Below, piece by piece: positions 1 to 10,795 of a stretch of 64,000 bases of DNA (positions are counted from its first letter, which is position 1; the number at the start of each line of letters is the position of its first letter). Origin of the DNA: Setophaga petechia (lineage: Eukaryota; Chordata; Aves; Passeriformes; Parulidae). A program made the translations under genes and the position numbers. The notes below the pieces were generated by a model. The model searched no databases. It worked only from the letters and a program-made list of their open reading frames with translations, and was not told the origin of the DNA. The stretch lies in the NCBI GenBank assembly GCA_024362935.1, contig JANCRA010000003.1:8422001-8486000 (forward strand), in the 5' to 3' direction.

Positions 1-1133
1 CAGAAGCAAGCTGTTATTTTCAGTCTCAGTGCTTTCTCTGATTTTGAGCCATTCTAAGGAAAAGATGCTGCATTTTCTTCCATTTTATACAAGTTGTAAC
101 AGATCCATTGGTGTTATTTATACACCCTCACATATGGGTATGTTCTGATGATTCTGTCACATGACAAAAATGTTTCCGGTGTTTTTAATTTGTTTTTCTT
201 CTGACAAAGAGACCAGATCATTCCTCTACCCTGTGTTGTTTGGATAGTTGGTTTTTGTTCAGCTTTCTTCAAAATATGCTTATTTTTTAAAATTTCTGGG
301 GTTTTTTTTTAGTACACATACACTAATTCTGGAAATCAGGTGAGCTTAACTCTGTAATAGTCCCATTTCATGGGGTTTTGCTTAGTTCTCCCCTCTTATA
401 TTATAAATGTCTCTAGGCTGTTCAGTTCTTTCCTTTTCCATACTATTTCTAATTAGTTTTTCTTCTGCTACATTTTTAATGTGGTGTCTTATCATTATGG
501 TTTTCATTGCTCTCTCTAATGATACCATTAGGCTATAAAATGGAACCTAAACTACATTATATTTGCATTATTATGGTTACCTTGCATTTCTTCTAGGTCT
601 ATTTAATCTTTAATTTGTTACAGGATATTATATAACCATTGCTTGAACAGGATCAATTTTGATGAAATTTCTACTGTTCCCTATCAATGCATTTTTTTCC
701 TCCTGGGTGAAGGACACATGAAGAAACTGTCTCAAGAGTATCATTTCACTTGTAAATGTGAGGATAAGATTTTATAACAATTGGTGCCATAAAAATAATT
801 ATTGGAGAATTAAAAATAACCCAAACCAGAAGGAATATCTGAGGGGAATAATAAAGCAGATTAGGCCAGAAAAAGTCATTTTTGCCATAGCCAGAAGCTC
901 TTTCCCTCAGTCTAGCATCAAGGCCAAGGAAAATAGACATTGGCAAATTGTCAACCCTTTATACACAAGTAATATCAAAAAAGTAATTTTCACACAGATA
1001 TACAGCCTGTTTCCTTTGGTTAAGTTCATGTGTCAGCTCTGCACTTCCCAGGAATTTTTTTTTAACAAATTAACTACTTTAGGAAGTTTATCCAGTACTT
1101 AGTACATATTGGTGAAGAATGCTGAGTGATAGG
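1..1133. other. Unique AT-rich non-coding DNA
   Basis: I see no exon, RNA gene or recognisable repeat here. The longest reading frame (758-1102, 114 codons, plus) has no familiar domain and no codon pattern or splice context that would make it a gene. Several T-runs occur. Confidence 0.6.
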
Positions 1134-1202
1134 AATTATTTTATAAAATATATTTTATAAAATATATTATATAAAATATTATTTTATAAAATATAAAATA
1201 AT
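1134..1202. repeat. AT-only degenerate tandem repeat
   Basis: About 69 bp made almost entirely of A and T, built from imperfect copies of a unit like ATTTTATAAAATAT. Each unit contains the self-complementary core TTTTATAAAA, so the tract can form small cruciforms. It is a simple-sequence tract with no coding content. Confidence 0.8.
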
Positions 1203-1440
1203 GTTAGAAATTAATTAATCAAGAATGTAATTGTTGTTGTTGTTCTGCTGGAAACACCTCCAATCTGTAGTGGTGAAAATTAAGTGAGGTGGCCAAAGCA
1301 AGGGTGAATTAATTGTGGTCTGTTTTTTCCCAAAACAAACTGACTAACAGGACTTTTTGCAAATCAAATAAAAGTAAATATCTTGATAAGCAAGAACAAG
1401 TTTGCTGAGATCCTGCATTTGTGCTGGTTTGTTGTTGGTT
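1203..1440. other. Unique DNA with a short TTG repeat
   Basis: Apart from a short (TTG)n run at about 1231-1243, this is unremarkable non-coding sequence. Confidence 0.6.
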
Positions 1441-1545
1441 CTGTTTCACAGAGAGATAAGCTGAGGCACAGAGAAAAAGGTAACTAATTCAAACTCACAC
1501 TTGTGGCCAAGTCAGGCATGATTAGATCTTCTGCATCCCTCTTTC
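1441..1545 (-). mobile_element. Possible MIR-like ancient SINE remnant
   Basis: Read on the plus strand, this stretch resembles the reverse complement of the conserved core and 3' part of MIR-type tRNA-derived SINEs. The clearest shared stretch is CTGAGGCACAGAGA at about 1461-1474. It is followed by material resembling the 'acttgcccaaggtcac' region and the 'gcaagtcagtggcag' region, both heavily mutated. The match is remembered, not searched, and the copy is very diverged. MIR-like elements are ancient in amniotes and only rare relics persist in birds, so chance resemblance cannot be excluded. Confidence 0.4.
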
Positions 1546-4457
1546 TTCTTTTTATTATTATATATAATAATAGAACCTTAATAATAAGGTTCACATTTGG
1601 AGTGAACTCCAGACAGGGAAAGAGGAAGACAGAAATTTGGCATAAAAAGAAAAGGAGCTCTCTGGTACAGACCATGTTAAAAATTGGAACTAAATGCAGA
1701 ATTCCCTTGCATTCTGAATTTCCAATGATGGTTGTTGGCAAGGGAAATACTGATTCTTTTTGTCAGAACTGGGCACAGTTTCAGTTTCCTGAACTAATAT
1801 GAAGTATGGATCTTCTGTGCTCATGCTCATGGAACAGTGATATTTTTGTGTTTGTCTTCTTTGTTACTGCTAGCATGAACTATGGTAGCTATACGTTGCT
1901 CACTCTTGTTTCTCTAAATTAATTAAATGTTTTATCTGCATATTCCTTGTGAATTCGAATGTATGCACAATTATGATATTTCTCTTCCAAGTGCAATAAT
2001 CCTTAGGCATTTTGTTCCAATGTGTATTTTTCCAGCTATTCCATTTGAATCTTCAAACAGAAATGTGTCATAAATCTTTTGAATCCTGTTTTCTTGCATA
2101 ATACAATAACATGGAATCACTTAGTTTTTTGATTTAGTAATGCTCACCATTACTAGCATATAAATTTTGCTCTAGTCTCCCTATTACACCTTGGGAAATT
2201 AAATTTGTAGATGGAGGAAAAACAGTGGACACAACAGGGCTTTGGGAACTGGAAACAGGAAAAAGAATCTGTAATATGTTACATGATTTCTGGCTTGCAT
2301 TTTGCTTACTATAGGTAAAAGCCTCCAGTGACAAGGAAGAGAATAAATAGCTCTTCCTTTAACTGCAGCTTTGGAAAGCAGTGTAAAGCAGGTCTGATAT
2401 GAAAGGCACAACAGTGCTTTCAATTATGTTTTCATAAATGCAGAGAACTACTGATTTTTTTTCTGATACGAGCAATGTATTTTATTACTTTTTCATCTGC
2501 TTGTGTCTTTGTTATGCGTTTGTGTCTTGCTTTCATAGCTGTGTCTTACTTTGAGTTTATAAATTTCTTTGTTCAAGGGCTGTCTCTTTACATTGCATTT
2601 CTAAAATAACAGTCCCTGTGATAGGCTCCTAGGGATTTTGACAATATTAAGGTGCTATAACATTTGTGTTGCATTAAAGATCTTGCTACTGCCATCAGGA
2701 CTGTAATCTGACTGCAAAGGGGACTAAATAAGAAGATAGGTACTTTTTACTCAGAAAAAATATGAAAGAACACAATAATGAAAGCAGGACAACAAACTAG
2801 GTCACAACCACAACAAAATAACATGACCATGATGATCCAGGAAAGAGTTCACTATCCCCATGACTGAGGGATGGGACTTTCTTATTGCATCAGCATTTGT
2901 CTGTGTCTGTTGGAGAAAGTAAAAGTATGTACAAAACCTATATAATCTTATATTGTTATATTGTCTTTGAGGCTGAAAAGTCAAGCCCTCAATGGATGGG
3001 AAATGAGGCAAGCTTAATTTGGCTTTTTGTGATTATGCTTTCTAATTCCACCTGCAATATCATCATTACATACTGTGTTTTTTCTTAGCACATCTGCCTG
3101 ATTGAGTGCTCACTTTTTAAATAGCTTTTCAGTATTTTGTTTACTCATGTGGGTCCTGTGCTTTACCTCTTGCATTTTCAAAACCTGTTCTAAAAAGTTG
3201 AACTTTTTCTGAGACTCCTCATGCTGTTTGTATTAGTGTTCAACAACTACAAAAATATAAATGAATATATTTTCAGAGCATTTCTGTAACATAAGGAAGT
3301 ACTAGTACCTCCAATTTATATCTGGAGAACAGAGAAATAAAAGAAATAAAAAAGCCCAGTTCCCGTTTGTTCTGTGTTGCCAATGGATGACTTTTTTCAG
3401 TGCATTTAGCACATTAGCCACTCAAATCACAGCTCTCAAAGACATGCAAGGCCATGGTGCACAGCACCTTATCAGCTCAGGCTCAAGTGAGAGACCAGCA
3501 AATGAGTCGATGTAATTGCCACACATGAGCAGTTTGGCTCTAGCCACTTGCCTGGCATTGTTGGCAATATCACCGTGAGAGGCAGGGTAGAACATAAATC
3601 TGCAGAAGCTTTAAAGCAGAGGTCAGTCTTTCTCCTCCTGCTCCCCTCTGTACAGAGCTTCTGACCTGTGGACTGGGCACCTTTCACAGCCCAGCCTTGG
3701 CTCATTTTCACAACATGCTGTTCCATTACGCTGAGCCCTGGTTCCTGCTGCAGTTTAAGTGCATGACATTTATGTAAACCTTCCACCATAAAAAGCCACA
3801 CAAGTGGGTTGAAAAAAGATTGCAGGGGGAAGTGCCAGTGTGAGCTTCATGATGCTTTAAAAGTAGCTTGCAGCTAATATTATGACTTTTGCCCTTTTTT
3901 GATTGCTTATTTGTTTTTAAATCAGAAACAGAAGCAGAATATCCCATAATGTGATATCAGGTTAGTGTCTTCATAGTTTGCCTTCATGCTGGCAACAATT
4001 ACAGCTACTTCTCAGAACTCTGCAGCTTGAAGCTGGTGAGGGAGCTCTCAGTCATTGCAGGTCCTCATTCTTGATGAAGCAATGAGGGCCTTTGCTGAGG
4101 AGTTTTACACATATTCACTGAGAGCATGTGAATGGTGAGACATTAATTTTTAATTCCATTCCAGGCATAGTTCTCTCTGTTTCTCCTTAAGATCAGTCCT
4201 TTCTGCTCCATGTTTCCAGCATTTCTTCATTCGAGTATTTTATAGCTCAGTCTCCATTATGCTGTCCTAAATTTCTCACATCAGTGTTCCTTTAGAAATA
4301 TTCCCACTTTCTCCTCACCTAAACTTTGTGCTGTTCTTCTCCTTCAGTCCTCTGAAAATATCTACTCACTTGCTTTGAGCCATTTTTTTCTTCTACAGGA
4401 AAGATGATGGGAGACTCATTATCAGAGTGTGTGGGGATATGGGTAATGTCTTAAAAT
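1546..4457. other. Unique non-coding DNA
   Basis: No gene, RNA or repeat recognised. The somewhat GC-richer interval 3420-3800 holds a 109-codon reading frame on the minus strand (3472-3801) without a recognisable domain. A short imperfect hairpin lies at 4060-4090 (10-bp arms with one wobble, 11-nt loop). It is too short to argue for a microRNA precursor. Confidence 0.6.
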
Positions 4458-4692
4458 GAAAGAGGGTAGACTCAGATTAAATATAAGGAAGAATTCTTTT
4501 CTGTGAGGGCGATAAGGCACTGGCACAGGTTGCCCAGAGAAGTGGATGCTGCATCCCTAGGAGTGTTCAAGGTCAATTGGATGGGGTTTTGAGCAACTTA
4601 GTCTAGTGGAAGTTGTCCCTGCCCATGGCAAAGGTGTTGGAGCTGCATGATCCTTAAGGTCTCTCCCAACCCTTTATCATTTCAGTGATTCT
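4458..4692 (+). mobile_element. CR1 LINE, 3'-end fragment
   Basis: This is the 3' untranslated end of a chicken-repeat-1 non-LTR retrotransposon. The order of blocks is the familiar one: AGAGGGTAGACTCAGATTA, then a GGAAGAATTCTTTTCTGTGA block, then GGCACAGGTTGCCCAGAGAA, GTGTTCAAGGTCA, TTGGATGGGGTTTTGAGCAA, CTAGTGGAAGTTGTCCCTGC and a terminal GTGATTCT. CR1 copies are normally truncated at the 5' end and end in short ATTCTATG-like repeats without poly(A), which fits. The right end at about 4692 is the true element 3' end. Many substitutions relative to the remembered avian consensus show it is old and inactive. CR1 is the dominant LINE of birds, so this copy is strong evidence that the DNA is avian. 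Confidence 0.92.
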
Positions 4693-5447
4693 GCTCATCA
4701 TCTTAAACTCATCTTCTCATCTACTGGTCCTGGGTTTCCTCTTGATCCAGCTCCCATCTCTAAACTCTGCTTACCTTTTCAGACTGTCTCAGTCTCATCC
4801 TCTCCTTGGGGAACCCTGCACTTGAGTCTCTCGCCTGCAACATGCACAGAATAAACAATACCTGTTGAGGTCTTATGCTGCAAACACTAAGAATATTCTG
4901 TTGAGATGTGCAAATGACAATTTATTCAGGCGTTATATCTTATTTGGAAAAGAACAGTTATTCATAAGTAGAAAAGGAATCATGCTCTGAAGAAAACTGC
5001 AGCCTGTCCTGATAAACTGCATATCCTGCTCTGTGCTGTGGGGATAGGGCAAAATGTGGAAAATTTGTTTAAATTTTTTAACAATTACAATAATTTTGGC
5101 CCATGTCCATGTCAACCCTAACCCAAATCTTGGAAACATTTCATGAATTTTGGCTGACAGTAATTATGTAAACTTCAAGAAAATAATTTCTTCATCCAGA
5201 TGTCTGGCACACACAATTCCAGGTGGAATAGCTGTAAACTTGATTAAGTTCTCATCTGTCTGAAAGCAAAGCCCTGTGAGAGAATGTATCTTGCAGTGTG
5301 AAATATGGGTGATGCAGAAACATCCCTATCAGAAGCTATGGAGAGTGGCAGGGTGGGTGTGAGCCTATAGGACCACAGGAGCAGGAGATGAAGTTTCAGC
5401 AGAGTTATTACAGAACACAGAAAAGAATGGGAATGAGAAGAACTGTG
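4693..5447. other. Unique non-coding DNA
   Basis: No gene or recognised repeat. The segment leads into the GAA microsatellite. Confidence 0.6.
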
Positions 5448-5540
5448 AGGAAGAAGAAGAAGAAGAAGAAGAAGAAGAAGAAGAAGAAGAAGAAGAAGAA
5501 GAAGAAGAAGAAAAAGAAAAAGAAGAAGAAGAAGAAGACT
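5448..5540 (+). repeat. (GAA)n microsatellite
   Basis: A nearly uninterrupted GAA·TTC trinucleotide tract of about 90 bp, with one A-rich interruption at about 5509-5521. Reading it in frame produces long poly-lysine on the plus strand and poly-leucine, poly-serine or poly-phenylalanine on the minus strand. The 'ORFs' covering it (for example 5244-5606 minus and 5388-5627 plus) are therefore artefacts. Long GAA·TTC tracts are homopurine-homopyrimidine mirror repeats that can form triplex DNA, and they usually vary in length between individuals. Confidence 0.97.
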
Positions 5541-7479
5541 GGAGCAGTGAGGAAAGCACAGGACAAACAGAGCTGGAAGAAAGCAGTGTTCAACAGACTG
5601 CTTCATACCACTTCACAATCCTCATAGAGCTCCCTCATACACTTGTCGCAGGCAATTCCTTCATGAAATTGGTTTGGCCATCCCCACTTTATTGCCATTG
5701 TTTTAGTAGTGTGTTTATTGCTATTATCTAGTAATTTATTGGAGGAGATCATTACTGTTTCCTGGGAGTTGCTTTTGCTCCTGAGCCCTTGTCTACCTGC
5801 TGAGGTCATGGACCTGTGCTTTGCGTGTCCCTGAGCAGGCACCAGGCCCAGTCCCTCCCCAAGAGCAGACTGGGAAGGAGACTTGGCTCAGTCACACAGA
5901 AGCTCAGAGTCACATCCCCGCTCGTGCTGTGATTTCTCTCACCGTGGAACAATGGGAGTGAGCAGGAGTGGGATGACCCATTTGTTTGGTTGCCATGACA
6001 ATGTGTTACCTAGTACAGAATGCTGCTCTGAGCAGCCTTGCTGCTTGGCTGCTGTGGGATGATGATACTCTAAAAAAATAGCATAAGAGAGTTGCCCATT
6101 ATCATTTCACTGCACTGCATTGACCTCTGCAAGGTGAAAGGTGCAGCTCATCTGAAGTGACAGGAGTCTGCTCTCAGAATTTAGCATTTGTTTGAAAAGA
6201 AGGTTATGGGTTTTTTCCTGAAGAGGACTGGATGAATGAGATGGGAATTTTTTTTTTTTTAATCCCGAGGGGGGTCATTTAATTTCTGATACTGCAAATA
6301 TAATACCTAAGGAAACCAACAGTTTCTTGTAGATATAGGGACAGAACTATATTCACATTGCAGCAGAAAGAAGAATACTTTCTCTGGAGTGAAAGCTGCT
6401 GAGATCTATAATTGGATATGCACTGGAAACATGTATAGATATGCCTGAGATCTGGTTTAGAATGGTGGATAAAGACTGTTGTGTATTTAACAGAGATGAA
6501 ATAAGCAGCTCTTGGTCTCCCTACCATGAGCAGCAGCCTCAGCTGGTGTAGAAAGGAAAAATACTTCACCGCCAGCTTATTATCACTCAGAGACAACTTT
6601 CTTTAAAGAAATACTGGTTTCTCAAATACAAATCACATAAGATATATGCCTTTGAGGGTTTTACTGAGCCTTTGAGGCATTTCCATATGCCTTACTGAAT
6701 GTTGCAGCTTGCTACAAGACAGAGATGACTTTTATATTTAATTTTGTACTTTGTTATAGAAGGGCTTATGATATTATTATTACTATAATTATTAGCATAA
6801 TACTCTGTATTGCTGTAGAACTTAGGTATTCAAAACAAGAGTCTTGTACCAGGCCCTGTACATTTTTATTTAAACAACTATAGTAATTCTTTTCAAAATG
6901 TATGTCAGTGAGCAAGCATAAAATGTATCCCTCTAGATCAGATGTAATTTATTGCTATTATTCAGGAGATTTGGGAATACAGATCCATTCCTGTCACAGG
7001 GAGGGACGTGCTTTGCAAATCTCTATTCCCTTGACAAAAGCAGTTCTTAGCAACAGGTGATTTCCCTGTGTAACACTCCTGGATCTCTCCTTCCTCTGTT
7101 TATTTGCTGTTAACAAGTTTGGCTCTCCTTGGAATTTTCGTTCAAATTGGCTCAAAAACAATGTCAAACCAAAGTGTTGCATACACGTACACATAAGAGA
7201 TGAAACATAAGAGATGAGGGATTGCATTTGGGTTTCTCCTTAGTCTATGTGAATATTTTTACTCACCAATTTGACTTGTTTTTCAAGAATGAAGAGCTTC
7301 TCTCCCTTTTAATGGAATTTGTTCAGAAGGAATTTTCTAATTTGTATATCACTGTAAATGGGATTCACCTATTTCTGCAGTTTACCAAACATAGATGTTG
7401 TGAAAAAATAAATTTAAAAAAAAGAATAATTTTCTTTAATATGATAATCTGTTTTCTAGCCAACAGAAAGAGGAATGAA
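5541..7479. other. Unique non-coding DNA
   Basis: No gene recognised. It contains a T-run at about 6248-6260 and a 14-bp-period direct duplication (unit ACATAAGAGATGA at 7191-7203 and 7205-7217). The stretch around 7300-7340 may be a very weak continuation of the LINE remnant that starts near 7480, but I cannot support that. Confidence 0.55.
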
Positions 7480-7560
7480 ATGACATATCTGGATGTCAAG
7501 CAAGCAGTGTGTCCTGACTTAGGAATGGTATTCTACAATTTAGTAGTCCTATTAAAACCA
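7480..7560 (+). pseudogene. Old CR1/L3-like LINE fragment, part 1 (RT motif)
   Basis: Translated on the plus strand, about 7470-7520 gives MTYLDVKQAV. This resembles the reverse-transcriptase motif Y-L-D-F-x-K-A-F-D of CR1/L3-clade LINEs, in which the aspartate is catalytic. The frame is decayed: the KAFD block reads KQAV. The fragment stops at the LTR beginning near 7561 and appears to resume at about 7913. Alone it would be weak evidence. It becomes plausible because the distance between this motif and the downstream G-V-P-Q-G-like motif, once the LTR is removed, is close to what this family normally shows. This is inference from a remembered family pattern. Confidence 0.45.
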
Positions 7561-7912
7561 TGCTGCTTCTCCCCTCTCCCTCCAATTGAAAGTGCAAAAG
7601 GCAAAGACCATAGGTTGAGGTAAGAACAATTTACTGGAAACAGCAATGAGATAAGAAAAGGAGCAGTAACAGCAACAATAGTAATAAAAAAAGGTATAAG
7701 TCAAATCAACAACTCACACAGAAAGCCCCCAGCAGTTCTAATCAGCTCTTCCATGACACTGGAAGGAGGGCCCTTTTCCTCAGAAGGGATAAAAAGTCCC
7801 TTTCCCTGCTGCCCCTGGCAGTGCTATGAGGTGATATCAAATAACATCAGGGTCCTGGCCTGGACTCTCATGGGCAATTGCAAGAAATAAACCCTGTCCC
7901 TGTCTGAAACCA
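7561..7912 (-). mobile_element. Degraded LTR of an avian endogenous retrovirus
   Basis: Read on the minus strand, the element starts with TGGTTTCAGACAGGG near 7912. It runs through a GGGGCAGCAGGGAAAGGGAC block and ends in a U5-like part containing CAGTAAATTGTTCTTACCTC (about 7618-7637). That last block is typical of the 3' part of many bird retroviral LTRs, just before a pyrimidine/purine-rich tail. The left end near 7561 (TG...) is tentative, and the usual final tens of bases seem missing or decayed. I found no convincing target-site duplication, so the boundaries are approximate. No internal retroviral genes adjoin it, so it is a solo or truncated LTR. A reading frame crossing its left edge (7222-7623) is not a gene. 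Confidence 0.65.
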
Positions 7913-8220
7913 GAAGAGTGGCACATGAAGATTGAGTATAGTGCAAAAGTTGGAAATTAAAGTGCAGGAATGGTATCCTTAGTGAGAAGTCAGTTAAAGG
8001 AGGGATGGCAATAGGAAAAAGTAGAAAGGGAAAGTATCTGGCTGGACAGAGGGAGATTACTGGAGTTCCTCTCGGGTATTTTTCCAGGTTATCTTGTGTA
8101 ATATTTTTAGTAATGGTCTTGGCACAAAAATTAGAAATGTGATGAAGAAACTCCTCATGTTGCAACTGGACAAGATCAGATATTAAAACAACACAGGAGA
8201 TTAATAGGAAGTGAAGTGAG
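7913..8220 (+). pseudogene. Old CR1/L3-like LINE fragment, part 2 (RT motif)
   Basis: The plus strand contains GGAAAGTATCTGGCTGG (about 8028-8044), then TTACTGGAGTTCCTC, then TGTAATATTTTTAGTAATGG and TCTTGGCACAAAAATTAGAA. These correspond to the reverse-transcriptase stretch KLSGW...TSGVPQGS...LFNIFINDLGTKIRS of ancient CR1/L3 LINEs. Small deletions and stops break the frame. The similarity fades by about 8220. It is probably the same insertion as the fragment at 7480-7560, separated by the LTR. It is non-functional. Confidence 0.65.
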
Positions 8221-9204
8221 ATGGAGTTATATTAAATGGCATGTAAGTTTGTTCATTTGAGTACTTGGATTTTAAAAGTCAGGAGCTCATTCATGGGAAG
8301 TGGCTGAGGGAGAAGACCAGACCCCACTCTAATAGTGGCTCCATCACTGATTGCTGTTGCCAGAGACACACAGTTGCTGAGCAAAGCAATCCATGAATGG
8401 GCACTGCAAAATCTTCTTAATCTGAAGTGTCCCCAAAACACAATCACTTATTTCCCTATGGTGACCCAGAGAAGTGACTGATGTGTGGTTCAGAGGGAAG
8501 GAAATGGCAAGACCTGGGGAATAACCAGTGTGATCAGAAGAGACTGCTGAACTCAGACTGAGAGCAGCTGCTGTCTATAAATGTATCACTGAGGACAGAG
8601 CAGTTATCTGTACAGAGGACAAAGCTAGCACCAAATCAGATTGGTTTGAACTGATCATTAATTAAATTTGGCTGGAAATTTGAAGAATGTTTACAAAAGA
8701 GCTTTGAATAGCCTTTTAGAAGGAATATCAAGGGCAACTAAAACACATACCATGAATGGGGTAAAACCACAGTTTTGAAGTTGTTACTGTTTGGCCTCTG
8801 AAGCTACCTCTATAGCTCGTTGTCTTACAGATGTAACACTTTCTCCTGTTAGCCTTGTCAAGTGAAGGATGATTGACTCCTAACGCATGTCTTGCAATTC
8901 AAGGAAATGTTATGTGTTTCCATTTTGAGACTTGATTCTTTCTTGTTACTCTGGCAATTATCAAGCACCTGTAGCAGCAGTTTCCAAGTATTCAGAAGTA
9001 GAAAATCTCTCTTACTCTTTCCTTTTTAAGACTATTGTAAAAAACAATTAATTAATTTGTTTATATCTACATATATAGGATGAGTGAGGATAGCTTGTTT
9101 ATGTATTAACAAATGACTGACGGGAAACTAAATAACTTTAAATGAATGCTACATTTGGAAATTTTTTTGAGACTTGTGGTTAATTTTGTTTCCAAGAACT
9201 GTTT
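8221..9204. other. Unique non-coding DNA
   Basis: No gene or recognised repeat. It ends at the palindrome at 9205. Confidence 0.6.
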
Positions 9205-9238
9205 CTAAAATGTCATCTCATTTGAGATGACATTTTAG
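9205..9238. repeat. Perfect inverted repeat (palindrome)
   Basis: Arm CTAAAATGTCATCTCA (9205-9220), a 2-bp spacer TT, then its exact reverse complement TGAGATGACATTTTAG (9223-9238). The 16-bp arms have no mismatch. The structure can extrude as a cruciform or fold as a tight hairpin in single strands. It is not a known transposon end and no transposon body surrounds it. Such structures often arise by template switching during replication. Confidence 0.97.
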
Positions 9239-9239
9239 G

Positions 9240-9269
9240 AGCATCCACAAGCATCCACAAGCATCCACA
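9240..9269 (+). repeat. Three tandem copies of a 10-mer
   Basis: The unit AGCATCCACA is present three times without error, starting 2 bp after the palindrome at 9205-9238. The direct contact of an inverted and a tandem repeat suggests one local rearrangement or repeated slippage at the same site. Confidence 0.97.
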
Positions 9270-10195
9270 TCTTAACAGTTTCCTGGGACAGCAGTCTTGA
9301 GAGGTCGCTGCAGAACAGAGATGAAGCATGGGATTTCCACTTTTTTCTTGCAAAGGGTTTGCCCCTCTTTGCCCCTTGGAATCTAGATTAGAGATACTGT
9401 CTCTGAGGTGAATGCAGTCTGGAGCTTGTCTCCTGTCAGAAATTGAATTCATCCTTTGGTATTTGCCTCCTTCATGCAGTAGGCTTTCACTCCTATAAAG
9501 GTGAAGTACTTTTGGTGTATTTTAAAGTAGTGAGACCTTAAACTGTTACATGTTCCATGGATATCAAGAGCAAACTGGACAGTAGAGTTTGATTTCCTGT
9601 GTGGTTTCTTCAGATGAAAGTCCAGGCTTATGCATAAACAGCTCAGTAACAGATGTCCTCCCTTGAGATTTAGGCTGGTGGGTGTAAGAATCAATGACAG
9701 AAAATGTACAATATCTGAAAAAGAGCAGGTACTCAAGAGCATCAAATAAATGTTTACTTGCAAATTTGAAAACAAAATCTGATGATTAATTAAACATATA
9801 TTGTTTTGTCAGAGTCATTCTGGAAGCACCCTTTATTTACTAGGAATTGCTGAAAATAAACACATTCCTGAAGCACCTTAGAAAAATTTTTTTCCTTCTG
9901 ATCTGAGCAGATGGTAGGTCCCCAATGACTCCTGCTTGGGAGAAGTGGAAAATCAAATTAGACTCTATAACAGGATATAGAAGAACAGCATTATGAAGAG
10001 ACCTTACATTGGCCAGTTCTCTAAGAAGGCTTTGCCTGGGCTACATACTGAGTGATGTCTCAAAGACTGAAATGTTTCAAAACTCAAACAAATGAGATTT
10101 TAATGAAACGTGGAATAAACCAGCTGCTTTAAAATAGAGGAACCTGGAAATGACTGGGTAGGAAAGAATGTAAGTATTTACGCCTTTTTTATGTC
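9270..10195. other. Unique non-coding DNA
   Basis: No gene or recognised repeat. A 108-codon reading frame on the minus strand (9449-9775) has no recognisable domain. Confidence 0.6.
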
Positions 10196-10795
10196 TAGAA
10201 ACAAAGAAGAAACAGCAAGGACACTGAAGAAGCAACTAGCAAAAGTAATCAAAACTATTGATAAGTATTTATTTATACTCATGAGAAGCAAAGGGTCTGC
10301 CAGAAAATTTGTCAGGTCCACTCCTGAATAGGATATTAAAAACATGTTCAGAGAACACAAAGCAATTTCAGAGGTGGTAGAAGCTTTTTCTGCATCACCA
10401 TTCATGGCAGAAGAAATGAGGGGTATTCGTATTGAAAAATCATTCTTTATGGGGGCCTCATCAAGCGAGGTGATTCTGAAGGGATGCTGGAACTGACTGA
10501 AAAAATTAACAGTCCCACATCCCCAGGACCAGGGTGTATTCACTCATGGGATCCAAAAGAAATCAAGGATGAAATAGCTGAATTACTAATCATGGTGTAT
10601 GCTCTTTTACTTAAATTGCATCTGTATCTGAGGACTCAGGGGTGACATGATGTCTGTTTTTAAAGAAGAGAAATGAAGAGAAAATTAGTAGAAACTATAA
10701 TAAAGAGTGAAATTAATGAATATGTGATACATTGGATTTAACTGGCAAGAGTCAACCTTGCTTCAGCAGGTATTGTGGTAGCAAAGGATCTATCC
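10196..10795 (+). pseudogene. Old CR1/L3-like LINE fragment (start of RT domain)
   Basis: On the plus strand, the segment resembles the linker and first part of the reverse transcriptase of ancient amniote CR1/L3 LINEs. Recognisable blocks are ATCAAAACTATTGATAAGTA, AGAAGCAAAGGGTCTGCCAG, TTTTTCTGCATCACCATTCA, then CCCCAGGACCAGGGTGTATT (compare the S-P-G-P-D-G-I-H motif), AAATAGCTGAATTACTAATC, GAAACTATAATAAAGAG and AGAGTCAACCTTGCTTCAGC (compare K-S-Q-H-G-F). The frame is broken throughout. A block that should follow the 'W-R-I-A-N-V' region is partly deleted. The copy is inactive and old. A 121-codon minus-strand reading frame across it (10178-10543) is a chance frame. Confidence 0.75.

Noticed and set aside
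4060..4090. Hairpin as a microRNA precursor
   Set aside because: The arms are only about 10 bp with a wobble and an 11-nt loop. A precursor needs about 22 paired bases per arm.
5244..5627. Reading frames of 61-120 codons with long poly-Leu, poly-Ser, poly-Phe or poly-Lys runs
   Set aside because: They are translations of the GAA microsatellite in different frames, not proteins.
7222..7623. 133-codon plus-strand reading frame as a possible gene
   Set aside because: It runs from unique DNA through a decayed LINE motif into the LTR, so it is a chance frame.
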